Position numbers and translations under genes: made by a program. A model generated the notes under the pieces. The model saw nothing but the letters and a program-made list of their open reading frames with translations. It ran no database searches and had not been told where the DNA came from. Shown here piece after piece: positions 35,369 to 44,327 of a DNA stretch of 64,000 nt; positions within the stretch are counted from its first letter, which is position 1, and every line of letters begins with the position of its first letter. Origin of the DNA: CAZWRV01 sp964636325 (GTDB lineage Bacteria > Verrucomicrobiota > Lentisphaeria > Victivallales > GWF2-50-93); the NCBI GenBank assembly GCA_964636325.1, contig CAZWRV010000018.1, positions 14,502 through 78,501 of the forward strand, written 5' to 3'.

Positions 35369-35450
35369 CTCGGCTTTAAGGCGTAATGGAAATTGCTCGC
35401 TTTCGAGCGATGACCGTCTAATAAATTCACTGGTAAAAAATGAGGTAACA

Positions 35451-38400
35451 ATGCAGATCGAACAAAGAATCACATCGGGAGTGGTGGCGCTGCAGTCTCT
35501 ATGTCTCAAGTCGTGGAACAGTTCGTGGTGTCGACCGGCAAAAATCTTTTTGTTGGAAATATGCGCGATGACTGTGCTTCTTCCCGCAATGGCGGAAGAT
35601 CCTCCTGTAAATATCTGGCCGGACGTCCTTGTGATCGACGACTTCTCTGCGGGCATTGAGAAATGGCAGAACGAGGACACGGGAAAGCTCGCGCCGGGAG
35701 AAGGCCCGGAAAAAGGCGAGAAGGCCATGATTTGGACATCCACGGACGACAGCGTCGGCCAAATCGTACTTAAAAAACTGGACCGCAGCGAGGTCGATTT
35801 CAGCAAATACGACATCCTGATGTTCGACATGAAGGTCGAGGGCCGTCCGATCTGGAACGTGGGGCCGATCCTGCAGCAGTATCCTGCGGTCTACGGCTTC
35901 CGCGGCTTCTATTACAGCGTCGACACGATGCATCCCTTCGGCAAGTGGTTCACCTATTCGCAGGACTTGTCGAGATGGGAGAACGCCTGGCCAGACACCT
36001 ACAACACAGAAAAGCAGGAATTTCGTTTCGAGATCGCCCAGCTCGCCGGCGCAGGGCAGACAAAAATCAGCCTTGCAAACATCCGTCTTCTGAAAAATCC
36101 GCTGGGCGTGAAACCGTCGTATCCGGGGCAATGGGGGCTTATCCCGGACGGATCGCAGGAGACGCATTTTGAAATCACGCTCTCCAACAGACGCGACCGC
36201 GTCCTGACCGTCAGCGCAGCTCTCGACGGAAGAGATCCGGGCACGCTGAAACTTTTTAAGCTAAGGCTGCCAGAGAAGCCGATCAGCCTCCTTCCGGGCG
36301 AGACGCGCACGATGAACGCGGACATGACGGTCTCGGCGGAAGACCTCAAGAAGATCAATCCGTGGTATGGGGAAACTGCGAAAGTCGCATTCACGGTCGA
36401 TGAAATTCCGGGGCTTGTCATCTATTCCGAGCTGGTCGCCGGGAGCAGGCCTGCGGACGAGGCGCATCCGATCCTCCTCTGCAACCAGGCAAGGATGAAG
36501 GAATTGCAGTCGCAGTATGCCGATCCGGAAAAGCGGAAGGCGATGCCGCCGGAGCTGCTGCGCATGGTGACCGTCGGCGAGGCCGCGCTGGCGTATGTCC
36601 CCGAATATCCCCCGTCCGCCTCCCCCGGCAGGACGACGGATCCGGTCAGCGGGGGAAAGCTGCAGAAAATCGATGTCCCCAATCTTCCGTTCGACGTGTA
36701 TCAGGATCCGATAAGCGGACGCAGCTATTCCGGCCCGTTGTATGACGCGGGCATGAAAGGGTGGAAGGAGAAACATATGCAGAACGCTGCAAAGGCCCAG
36801 GATCTCGGCGTGGCATATCTGATCAGCGGACGGAAGGAGTTCGCGCAGGCCGCGGCAGCGATACTCCGCGCATACATCGACCGTTATCTCGCGCTCCCAA
36901 TCAACTGCTACGAGCCGGGAAGCCCCGTCGGAAGCGCGTGTTCCGGGTCGGTCCGCATCGACGGCACCTACATGCGCGAAAGGATCTGGCTCGGCGACCT
37001 GGCCGTGGCTCTGGACTGCATCCGCCCGTCCAAGATGCTCTCAGAAAAGGAGTTGAAGGACATCGCCGACAGGATATTCGTCCCGTCCGCCATGAACATG
37101 ATGGACCACAAGGTCGGCGTCATGAACCTCCAGATGATGATACAGTCCTCGGCGTTGTATGCAGGGTTGGCTTCAGGCGAACCCGGCCTGGTGGCGCGCT
37201 CCATGTATGACGGGCATGGGATACTCAGGCTGATCGAAATAGGCTATCTTCCGGACGGCAACTGGTGGGAAAACCCCAGCTACCAGACGGTTATGAACAT
37301 CAGTGCGTATCCGGTGATGGCGATCTGCCTTCGGACTGGGATCATGAAGCCCAGCTCCCGAATTGCCGACATGCTTACATGCTTCTACAGGCTTGCCGGA
37401 CCGGATCTTTTCACTCCCGAACTCGGTACTGGAAACGGTGGAAATGTCGGTCTAAACGACACCGCCGCGCATGTGTTCGCCCCGATAATCGACGATCCCC
37501 GGCTTGCATGGGTATCCTACAACCGGAAGCCCGTCTCCTGGGTGGGGGAACTCTATCTGATGGCTGTCATCGGCGGGGGAAAACCACTCGTACCTCCGGA
37601 AAAGGCAGTAAGTCCGATCGCCACGGCGACGGTGGACTTCCCCGACTACGGCGGCATAGCGATGCGGATCCCGGGAACCGACGCCTACGCGTATCTTCAA
37701 TACGGACGCGAAGTCACGCACGGACACCTCAACAAGCTCTCCGTCCAGGCCTACGGAAAAGGCGGCTGGTATATACGCAACGTCATGGGCGGCTACAACC
37801 ACAACTTCAAGGACTTCCTCGAAACAATCGCCTCCTCCACATCGATAATGGTCGACGGAAAGAACGCGAACCGCGACACCGGCGAACTGCTGTTCAAGAA
37901 GTCCGCCGACGGCATCGAGATCGCAAGCGCCAGGGAAGTCGCCGCATGGACGGACGTCGAACATGAAAGAACCGTTGTCCTGACCAAGGGGCCGCTGATC
38001 ATAATTGACAGATGCAAGGCCGACACGGAGCACATCTACGACTGGCTCTACCACTCCAACTGGTGCGGCCTTTCACTGGAATCGAAGGATTCTTTGGAGA
38101 AAGGGCCTGAGCGCCTCGGCGACACACCCCTCTATTCCGGGCTCATTCCAGCGGGAAAATTCGCATCCGTCGGCGCGGCCGCCTGGAAGCGCGAGGACGG
38201 CAGCGGGATGAAGATGGCCATGCAGCCTGCGGGGGATATGTTCCTGACCGATATAAAAGACGCGACAAAACCAAGCCAGGGACTAGTCTGGCGGCAGAAA
38301 GGGAAGGCTTGCTACTTCGCCGCGGCGCTCTGGCCTTACGCCAAGGGCGAGTCGGGCCAGCCGTCGCTTGAGAATCTACCGGTCGAAGGCGAAGGGGTCG

Positions 38401-38519
38401 CATGCAAGGTTTCCACTCCTGAAGGCGCCTGGACCGTCCTTGTCAACTACGGCAAGGGGAAGCTGAGCGCGGGCGGCCTGGAAACCGCGGAACATGTCGC
38501 CGTTTTGTTCACACCGTAA
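35451..38519 (+). CDS. Secreted heparinase II/III-like polysaccharide lyase with N-terminal beta domain
   Basis: A 1022-residue protein. A long n-region precedes a hydrophobic stretch ending PAMAED near residue 50, so export is likely. Residues about 55-200 are a carbohydrate-binding-like beta domain (VLVIDDFSAGIEKWQNED). Residues about 330-700 form an alpha-toroid of alginate-lyase/heparinase type (DGNWWENPSYQTVMN). Residues about 720-1000 are the heparinase II/III beta-sandwich, with the hallmark GREVTHGHLNKLS (His757, His759) and IDRCKADTEHIYDWLYHSN. Such lyases cleave uronic-acid polysaccharides by beta-elimination. GAGG lies six bases before ATG 35451. It follows the toroid protein in the same direction. 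Confidence 0.83.
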   Translation: MQIEQRITSGVVALQSLCLKSWNSSWCRPAKIFLLEICAMTVLLPAMAEDPPVNIWPDVLVIDDFSAGIEKWQNEDTGKLAPGEGPEKGEKAMIWTSTDDSVGQIVLKKLDRSEVDFSKYDILMFDMKVEGRPIWNVGPILQQYPAVYGFRGFYYSVDTMHPFGKWFTYSQDLSRWENAWPDTYNTEKQEFRFEIAQLAGAGQTKISLANIRLLKNPLGVKPSYPGQWGLIPDGSQETHFEITLSNRRDRVLTVSAALDGRDPGTLKLFKLRLPEKPISLLPGETRTMNADMTVSAEDLKKINPWYGETAKVAFTVDEIPGLVIYSELVAGSRPADEAHPILLCNQARMKELQSQYADPEKRKAMPPELLRMVTVGEAALAYVPEYPPSASPGRTTDPVSGGKLQKIDVPNLPFDVYQDPISGRSYSGPLYDAGMKGWKEKHMQNAAKAQDLGVAYLISGRKEFAQAAAAILRAYIDRYLALPINCYEPGSPVGSACSGSVRIDGTYMRERIWLGDLAVALDCIRPSKMLSEKELKDIADRIFVPSAMNMMDHKVGVMNLQMMIQSSALYAGLASGEPGLVARSMYDGHGILRLIEIGYLPDGNWWENPSYQTVMNISAYPVMAICLRTGIMKPSSRIADMLTCFYRLAGPDLFTPELGTGNGGNVGLNDTAAHVFAPIIDDPRLAWVSYNRKPVSWVGELYLMAVIGGGKPLVPPEKAVSPIATATVDFPDYGGIAMRIPGTDAYAYLQYGREVTHGHLNKLSVQAYGKGGWYIRNVMGGYNHNFKDFLETIASSTSIMVDGKNANRDTGELLFKKSADGIEIASAREVAAWTDVEHERTVVLTKGPLIIIDRCKADTEHIYDWLYHSNWCGLSLESKDSLEKGPERLGDTPLYSGLIPAGKFASVGAAAWKREDGSGMKMAMQPAGDMFLTDIKDATKPSQGLVWRQKGKACYFAAALWPYAKGESGQPSLENLPVEGEGVACKVSTPEGAWTVLVNYGKGKLSAGGLETAEHVAVLFTP

Positions 38520-38613
38520 AATAATTGTCTCAATATTGAATATTGGAAATGGAAGTCAAGATTACAGATGATAAGGACATTGACAGCAGGGACAGCAAGG
38601 TGGCAGTAGGCCC

Positions 38614-39201
38614 ATGAAATACGACAGCGGCAGGCCGAGATGTCCGGGCCAGGACATGAGATTCTGGAAGCCGGAGGACATATTCACTCTCAAATGCCCC
38701 CATTGCGGGAACGAGATGGAGTTCTGGAAGGACGAACCTTTCCTTCTCTGCAGGAAATGCAGGAACGAAATCAAGAATCCGAGGATTGATCTCGGCTGCT
38801 CCAAGTGGTGCAAGTTCGCGGACCAGTGCCTCGGAAGGGCTGCGCCCGGCGAATCGGCGGCTCCGGTCATAGAGAAGATTAAGGCGCTGCTCCGCTCGCA
38901 GTTCAAGCCCGGCGCGGACGCCATGGCTAAGCTTGACAACTCCTGCCGGCTCGCCGACGAGATCCTGGGCGGAACCAAGTGCGATCCGTGCGTGGTGAAG
39001 ACCTCCCTTGCGCTACTACTTTTTTCCGCAGGCGCAAAGATGCGCGAGGATGAGATCCACGGACTGCTCGGCAAGGCGGGGATTGGCGACGGGCAGCAGG
39101 AGAAGATCGTCGCCATCGTCAAGGCGGCCGTCTCCGGCGCGGACTCCGATTCCGAGGAGCTTAAGGCGGTCAGAAAGATCATTGGCGGAACTGCGGGCTG
39201 A
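38614..39201 (+). CDS. Zinc-ribbon protein with helical C-terminus
   Basis: A 195-residue cytoplasmic protein. Residues about 28-51 carry a treble-clef/zinc-ribbon pair, CPHCG and CRKC, within the conserved-looking segment CPGQDMRFWKPEDIFTLKCP. Further cysteines follow in GCSKWCKFADQCLG and again in CDPC. The C-terminal 90 residues are helical (KTSLALLLFSAGAKMREDEI). Proteins of this type are found in many anaerobes, but no biochemical role is known to me. It is the last gene of the rightward train, 94 bases after the lyase, with only a weak ribosome binding site. It may be unrelated to glycan use. Confidence 0.7.
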   Translation: MKYDSGRPRCPGQDMRFWKPEDIFTLKCPHCGNEMEFWKDEPFLLCRKCRNEIKNPRIDLGCSKWCKFADQCLGRAAPGESAAPVIEKIKALLRSQFKPGADAMAKLDNSCRLADEILGGTKCDPCVVKTSLALLLFSAGAKMREDEIHGLLGKAGIGDGQQEKIVAIVKAAVSGADSDSEELKAVRKIIGGTAG

Positions 39202-39259
39202 AGCTGGCATATGCTCCGGCTTCTCCCGACTGATTCCGCCAGTTTCGAGCCTCCTCCAA

Positions 39260-39493
39260 CCTAATAGCCGCAGTTGGCCGCATTCGCCGTAGCTACCAGG
39301 CAGCAAGACACAGCTGTGGTGACCACTGCAAGTTGCAGCTGACGAAGTAGATATGGCTAATGCGACCAACCCTTCGGGGTTGAAAATATGCCGAAACTGG
39401 CTTTCACTCATTGGGTGAAAGCCTCCAAATATGTAAATGTCTTATTATGAGAGTGTTATTTTATAAAGCATATTTTCAACTGCGGCAATTAGG
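39260..39493 (+). mobile_element. MITE copy B, intact (234 bp)
   Basis: CCTAATAGCCGCAGTTG at the left end and CAACTGCGGCAATTAGG at the right end form the terminal inverted repeat. Nearly identical to copy A without its nested R1. Borders TCCAA (left) and TTCAA (right) are a near match, consistent with a worn 5-bp duplication. Short open frames inside (with IYKAYFQLRQLG-like peptides) recur with the element and are not genes. Confidence 0.85.
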
Positions 39494-39548
39494 TTCAAAG
39501 GCAAATGTCAAGCTGGGGGCGGCACGAATATTTCAGTCCGCCTGCGAA

Positions 39549-39581
39549 AAGTATGCCGCCTTCGGCGAAGTCGCCATACTT
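39549..39581. terminator. Hairpin between convergent genes
   Basis: AAGTATG (39549-39555) pairs with CATACTT (39575-39581), enclosing a second stem CGCC-TTC-GGCG. It lies between the rightward zinc-ribbon gene and the leftward 39626-40564 gene, where a bidirectional terminator would be expected. No long T-run follows. Confidence 0.4.
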
Positions 39582-39625
39582 ATAGTCGTGTTGTCATAGG
39601 TACACACCCAGCTTAACGGTTTCCA

Positions 39626-40564
39626 TCAAGGATTGAGCTCCTTCATCTTGGCAAGCGCGTCGGCGATGGCGCTCCTCACCTCTTCCGGAACCCTGGAGTC
39701 GTTCGATAATTCGTATATCTTCTCCAGGATGGACTGCAGTGCGTCTACGTTCTGCGGCATGAACTGCGAGGTATCTGCCTGAAGGAGTCCGACCAAGCTC
39801 TGTATGAGCTTGTCGACCTGCGCCTCGTCGCCCCAGTCGAAGTCGTCCCTCGCGACCGCGACGATCATCTCGGCCGCGGCCTTGATCTCGTCGTGGTTCT
39901 TCGGTTTCCAACCGTTGATGTCGCCGCCCAGGTCGCGCAATTCCTTTATTATCATGCAGATATCCTGAGCATGATCTATCGCCCAAGAGTCGCCTTCGGT
40001 CGCCTGCAGAATCTCCGCTACCGAAAACACGGCGCTCCAGACGTCCTCCTCGGTAAGCTGGTCGTTCTTGATCTTGAGGAATAGCTCGATGAAGTCCATC
40101 GCCTTCTCAAGCAGGAGCTCCCTGTGCTCGAGTATCCACACCCATACGCGCTGCGTCGGAGTGTGCTGCTGGATTATGGCCATGCTGAAGGCGTTTGCGA
40201 GGACAGATGCGGGAATCTGCTCGGTCCAGACTTCCGTGCGAACCTTCTTCGAGGAGAAGCCCGCCGCATTGATCCCCCACTTCCGTACCTGGCTTGTGTA
40301 AATCGGCTGCATGCCTTCATCTACGACCACGACGAAGAGGCCGCCGGTGAAGCCGAAGGCGTTGTTGTAGTTGACAATCTTAGTCACGCCGGAGACAAGC
40401 CCCTGTTCGGTAACATAAGCTTCAGTATACATATGCCAGCCGTTGCCGAGCCTGTCGTTCACCTTTACGGGACCTAGATTTGCCGCGGACACCGAGACAC
40501 AGACCATTGAGAGGACTGCTGCGAATGCCGCAGATGCGGCCGACCTTACAAGATGCGTTTTCAT
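39626..40564 (-). CDS. Secreted hypothetical protein, alpha-helical C-terminal half
   Basis: A 312-residue protein starting MKTHLVRSAASAAFAAVLSM, a signal peptide cut near VSAAN. Residues about 25-120 are beta-rich (NDRLGNGWHMYTEAYVTEQG). Residues 130-312 are acidic helices (SAVFSVAEILQATEGDSW, VDKLIQSLVGLLQADTS) ending DALAKMKELNP. No known family was recognised. ATG 40564 has AAAGGA nine bases upstream. A promoter-like region and an AAGAATAATTCTT palindrome lie upstream. It stands alone between an intact and a deleted MITE copy. Confidence 0.7.
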   Translation of the reverse strand: MKTHLVRSAASAAFAAVLSMVCVSVSAANLGPVKVNDRLGNGWHMYTEAYVTEQGLVSGVTKIVNYNNAFGFTGGLFVVVVDEGMQPIYTSQVRKWGINAAGFSSKKVRTEVWTEQIPASVLANAFSMAIIQQHTPTQRVWVWILEHRELLLEKAMDFIELFLKIKNDQLTEEDVWSAVFSVAEILQATEGDSWAIDHAQDICMIIKELRDLGGDINGWKPKNHDEIKAAAEMIVAVARDDFDWGDEAQVDKLIQSLVGLLQADTSQFMPQNVDALQSILEKIYELSNDSRVPEEVRSAIADALAKMKELNP

Positions 40565-40708
40565 GTTCGTAATCCTTTCCTCATGATGCATCAATGGCAG
40601 GCAGCATGATGGGATACTTGGACAACCTCCTTTCTATAAACTCGATCTTCCCGCCAAAAAGCTCCACCATTTCCGATGCTGGCGGTATAATAGCTTAAGC
40701 GATGCCAG

Positions 40709-40755
40709 ATTATGTCCGTAGGAAGCTTCAAGTGGCAAATTTAAGAATAATTCTT
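40709..40755 (-). promoter_or_regulatory. Candidate promoter and palindrome upstream of the 40564 gene
   Basis: On the minus strand TTGCCA (40738-40733), an 18-base spacer and CATAAT (40714-40709) form a plausible sigma-70 promoter preceded by AT-rich DNA. The perfect palindrome AAGAATAATTCTT (40743-40755) sits just upstream and resembles the one at 2144-2156. The rest of 40565-40965 shows nothing I can assign. Confidence 0.4.
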
Positions 40756-40965
40756 ATTCTATTCTTGCTGACTAAACATTAACAGCATGTGATGAGCATG
40801 GCCTGGAAAGGACGGAGGCGGATTTCATCATTGTCTGTCTTCACGCTTTCCGTTGGTAATGAGGGATTTATGAGATATCTTGTCCACTCGACGTCATACT
40901 GCAAGCGGGTTGAAGCGCTTCTTCCCCCTCATTGAGCAAAACATACCAGTGACGATCCTCATTAA

Positions 40966-41035
40966 CCTAAATATGTAAATGCCTTATTATGAGAGTTTTA
41001 ATTTATAAAGCATATTTTCAACTGAGGCAATTAGG
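40966..41035 (+). mobile_element. MITE copy C, internal deletion derivative (70 bp)
   Basis: Begins CCTAA, continues directly with ATATGTAAATGCCTTATTATG and the right part seen in copies A and B, and ends CAATTAGG with CAACTGAGG before it. About 164 bp of the left part is missing, leaving only the very end. Outer borders ATTAA and TTTAA are similar to each other. Confidence 0.7.
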
Positions 41036-41136
41036 TTTAATGATATGCCGGACGCGCAAAGATGGGGCCTGGGGATCGCATTTTACGTCCGGTACGACAA
41101 GTTTGCCAACCGCTTCGACAAGATTCAGCGGATCCC

Positions 41137-42468
41137 TTACAACGTGGCATCCAGCAAGTTGTGAAACGGAATCTTCACAGGCTGGCCGGAGGCGATGGAT
41201 TGGTTTGCGGCGGCGCCTATTGCGGTGCTGCGCGCGCCGTGTATGGCGCTGGCGAAGATGTCCAGTTCGTCCTTTTCAGGATAGATGTCCGCGAGCGCGG
41301 CGTCCATGATCTTGAAGTCGCCCCCGCCGTGCCCGTCGGCGATGTTGGGCAGTTTGACTTCGTAGTCGTCGTCCTCGTGCGGCATGACATGGACGCTGTA
41401 GTCTGCGGGCCAATCCGTGACGCGGTAGCCTTTCCCCTTCAGAACCGCGCCGTCCGGCCCGACGATCTGGTGGCGCGCCTGCCAGCCGGGGCTGGGCTTG
41501 TTGTCGGTGATCTTGCTCTCGATTCGTCCCTTGGTGCCGTTGATCGCGAGGTTCCATCCTTCATACGGGACCGAGGCGTTAAGGCTGTAGTTGAGGATTC
41601 CTCCGTTCTTGTAGCGGACGCTGACCGACATGGTGTCGAAGATGTCCACGTCTTTGCCGAACGGGCAGTAGTCGCGGACGTAGGAGCGGACGCCTTTCAC
41701 GCGGTAGCCAAGTTCGCGGCTAAGCTCCTCGGTGCGATCCTTGACGCAGACATCGGTATGCCACTTGCAATCCTTGGAATGCGGGCAACTACGGCACCGT
41801 TCGCCGACATACGGGTTGTTCCCCGCGCCGAAGAATCGGCGCTCCCCGAAAGCGAAGACGGTCGCCGGCACGTCATCCATCCACCAGTTGGCCAGGTCGA
41901 AATGATGGCAGGCCTTGGTGATCAAGAGGCCGCCGGACTCCTTCATCAGGCGGTGCCAGCGCCGGAAGTAGCTCGCGCCGTGGCCGTGGTAGTCCAGATA
42001 CCAGGTCAGATCCATGGAGACCGGAGTGCCAATTGCGCCCTTCTTCACCAGCTCCCTGATCTTGGAACAAAGGGGGATGTGCCGGTAGTTGAAGGCCATG
42101 AAAATTTTGCGGCGGTTCCGATTTTCCGCGTCAATAATCGCCTGGGCGTCCTCGATGGTAGTGCACAGCGGCTTTTCGGTGGCGACCTGACAGCCGGCGT
42201 CCAGCGCCCTGACGATGTGCTCGCGGTGGTAGCGTTCGGGGGACACCACGATGACCAAGTCCGGTTTGACCTCGGCCAGCATTCTGTCGTAGTCCGTGTA
42301 GACTGGGGCCTTGGTTCCGTAGGCCTCGTTCACATCCTTGCATCGGTCGAGGTTGGGGTCGCAGAGCCCGGCGAGCTCCGCCGCCTCCGGGTGCTGTTCG
42401 ACGATGCCGCTTATCCAACTGTGTGCGCGGTTGCCTATTCCGACGATTGCACAGCGTTTGAGTTTCAT
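41137..42468 (-). CDS. Gfo/Idh/MocA family oxidoreductase, cysteine-containing type
   Basis: A 443-residue protein starting MKLKRCAIVGIGNRAHSWI, a Rossmann motif (GIGNR). The hallmark EKP occurs in ATEKPLCTTIED, and the second domain has GGLLITKACHHFDLANWW, supplying the usual active-site histidines. An inserted loop CRSCPHSKDCKWHTDVC holds four cysteines plus a histidine, as in a metal- or cluster-binding subtype of this family. Start ATG 42468 has AAGGA eight bases upstream. It is divergent from the decarboxylase-family pseudogene at 42645, with an inverted repeat between. Substrate unknown; oxidation of a sugar or cyclitol is likely. Confidence 0.87.
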   Translation of the reverse strand: MKLKRCAIVGIGNRAHSWISGIVEQHPEAAELAGLCDPNLDRCKDVNEAYGTKAPVYTDYDRMLAEVKPDLVIVVSPERYHREHIVRALDAGCQVATEKPLCTTIEDAQAIIDAENRNRRKIFMAFNYRHIPLCSKIRELVKKGAIGTPVSMDLTWYLDYHGHGASYFRRWHRLMKESGGLLITKACHHFDLANWWMDDVPATVFAFGERRFFGAGNNPYVGERCRSCPHSKDCKWHTDVCVKDRTEELSRELGYRVKGVRSYVRDYCPFGKDVDIFDTMSVSVRYKNGGILNYSLNASVPYEGWNLAINGTKGRIESKITDNKPSPGWQARHQIVGPDGAVLKGKGYRVTDWPADYSVHVMPHEDDDYEVKLPNIADGHGGGDFKIMDAALADIYPEKDELDIFASAIHGARSTAIGAAANQSIASGQPVKIPFHNLLDATL

Positions 42469-42492
42469 TTGTATCATCCTTATTTTATGGAC

Positions 42493-42532
42493 TGCGTCCA
42501 AGTTTTTGCCAGTCCGCACGTCACTGGACGCA
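42493..42532. promoter_or_regulatory. Inverted repeat TGCGTCCA...TGGACGCA in a divergent intergenic region
   Basis: TGCGTCCA (42493-42500) and TGGACGCA (42525-42532) form a perfect 8-bp inverted repeat with 24 bases between, in the 176-base gap between two divergent genes. Either a regulator site or a hairpin in the leader of the oxidoreductase mRNA. Confidence 0.35.
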
Positions 42533-42644
42533 CGCCCCTTTCAGCGATTTTCTCTTTGAAAAGAATTATTTCCCCGTTATTCTGGAATACTAGCCTCGAT
42601 TCCGTTTATTGCCAGCGACGTTGAAACATGCATCAGGAGGAGCC

Positions 42645-43473
42645 ATGATAAGCTATTCGGGCCGCAACCGGCAGACGGTCAACTTCCTAAAGGTCGTCCA
42701 GTTCGACACCCCCGAATGGGTGCCGTGCTCGGTTGGATTTCTTCCCGCGACATGGATGCACTACCGCGAGCGTCTCGAGGATCTATGCCTGAGGCATCCG
42801 CGCATCTTCCCGTGGTACAAGAAGGGGTGCGTCGACTTCGAATGGATTTTTCTTTATGAGGCTATACTACCTGCGCGGCTTCGAAAACCTCATGATCGAT
42901 TTCGCCACAGACGATCCGCGCATACACGAGGTCATCGGGATCATCCAGAAATACAGCGCGGCGGTCGCGAAGAAATATCTCGAGCTCGGCGCGGAATTCA
43001 TGTGGTTCGCCGAGGATCTGGGCATGCAGACGTCGCTGCCGGTCAGCCCGAAGATGTGGCGGAAGTTCGTGAAGCCGACCTATGAGGCGGTCGTGGGGCC
43101 TTGCCGCGACAAGGGCGTCCCGGCCTTCCTCCACAGCGACGGACATATCCTTGAAATAATACCCGATCTGATCGACGTCGGCATTCGCGTGCTGAATCCG
43201 CAGATCCGCGCCAACGGCCTAGAGGGTCTCAAGAAGGTGGCGAAGGGGAAGGTGGCACTGAGCCAGGATCTGGATCGCCAGTTATTCCCCTTCGGAACGC
43301 CCGACGAGATCGAAACGCACATTGAGGAGGTCTTCCGCAGTCTATATTCCAAGAAGGGCGGACTCATGCTCCAAGCTGAATGCGGGCCAGACGTGCCGCT
43401 CGAAAACATCGAGGCCATCTGCCGTGCCTATGAGCGATTGTGTCAGCCGCCGGATCTCTCAAAGCCGGCATAA
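42645..43473 (+). pseudogene. Broken uroporphyrinogen-decarboxylase (URO-D) family gene
   Basis: The N-terminal frame from ATG 42645 (strong AGGAGGAG Shine-Dalgarno) reads MISYSGRNRQTVNFLKVVQF to about 42855. The homologous sequence then continues in another frame from 42856 (MRLYYLRGFENLMIDFATDD) to 43473 with typical URO-D motifs (FLHSDGHILEIIPDLIDVG; LMLQAECGPD). Compared with family members, about 100 residues between the two parts appear to be missing, so the lesion is an internal deletion with a frame change. Such proteins outside heme synthesis are methyltransferases or corrinoid partners and often sit in sugar clusters. Not functional as it stands. Confidence 0.8.
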
Positions 43474-43475
43474 TC

Positions 43476-44320
43476 CTAGCAGACAGTCACCTGGACTGGG
43501 CCGTCGGTCTCGCCGACCGCCCAGCCGGACATCAGCGTGTAAGTCTTGGCGAGGCCGCGCAACGTTTCCAGGCTGCGCATTTCGCGCAGAGTTCCGAAGC
43601 TCGGCTGCTTAGGATACTTCTCCCAGCCTGCTTCGCGCGAGCAGAAGAAATTGAACAGCTCTACTCCGTCGGCGCCGGCCGCGAGATGCCCTGCGGCGAA
43701 ACCGCGAAGCATCGCCGGCTCAAGCGGCAACGCACGCACCGGCAGTCCAGCTCCAATATTTCGACATCGTATTCCATGACCAGCTCGCGGATCAGCTTAA
43801 GATAATGTTCCCGGACCTCCGCATGTTCGTAGCTGAGGCCGGCCGCGCTCCAGCCGCACGACGGCGGATTGTTCAGGTGGAGTTCGGGATGTTCAATGTA
43901 GAAACTGCTGAACATGTGGGTGGTCGGCGTCGGCGCGTCGTGCATGTCGTTCATACGTACGGTGACGCCCGGCGTGATTCCCTTGTGCCGGCAGCGTGCG
44001 AGCGCGCGTTCCAGGTAGTCGCAGCCCGAGTCGTCGAGATGCTTCATCTGCCGTATCCACGCTTCCCGGCCGGACATCTCCTCGTCCTTGACGGGGCCGA
44101 AGAAAGCGCGGTTTCCAGGCGTATAGCCGTCCCAGAAGGTCTGCCATGCGCGGCTGGGATAGCAGGTCCGCTGCGCGTTCGGATTGATCAGCATCGCGTC
44201 CGCTCCGCCGTCCGCCACCTCGTCAACCATGCGGTCCACATGTTCCGGAGCAAGCGGCTCCTTCGTTATGGCAAAAAGATTGGTGCAGTCCTGGTTGTAT
44301 AAGACGCGGATATTTTTCAT
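43476..44320 (-). pseudogene. Broken TIM-barrel (glycosidase-like) protein gene
   Basis: From ATG 44320 the frame reads MKNIRVLYNQDCTNLFAITK to about 43740, with TIM-barrel-type segments (DAMLINPNAQRTCYP, GITPGVTVRMNDMHD, LVMEYDVEILELD). The ending segment belonging to it, GADGVELFNFFCSREAGWEKYP, is in a different frame at 43739-43476. The part that should lie between the two (from the ELD strand to GADG) is missing. This is an internal deletion with frameshift, like the neighbouring converging pseudogene, whose stop is three bases away. AGGA precedes the start. Original role was likely glycan-related. Confidence 0.72.
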
Positions 44321-44327
44321 GCGAGTC

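Noticed and set aside
39411..39599. Small frame with peptide IYKAYFQLRQLG, recurring at about 22960 and 40989
   Set aside because: The peptide comes from the right end of the MITE in each case; it recurs with the repeat and lacks any gene context.
41062..42624. Rightward frame of 520 codons opposite the second Gfo/Idh/MocA gene
   Set aside because: The minus strand carries Rossmann, EKP and histidine motifs with a good ribosome binding site; the plus frame is its antisense.
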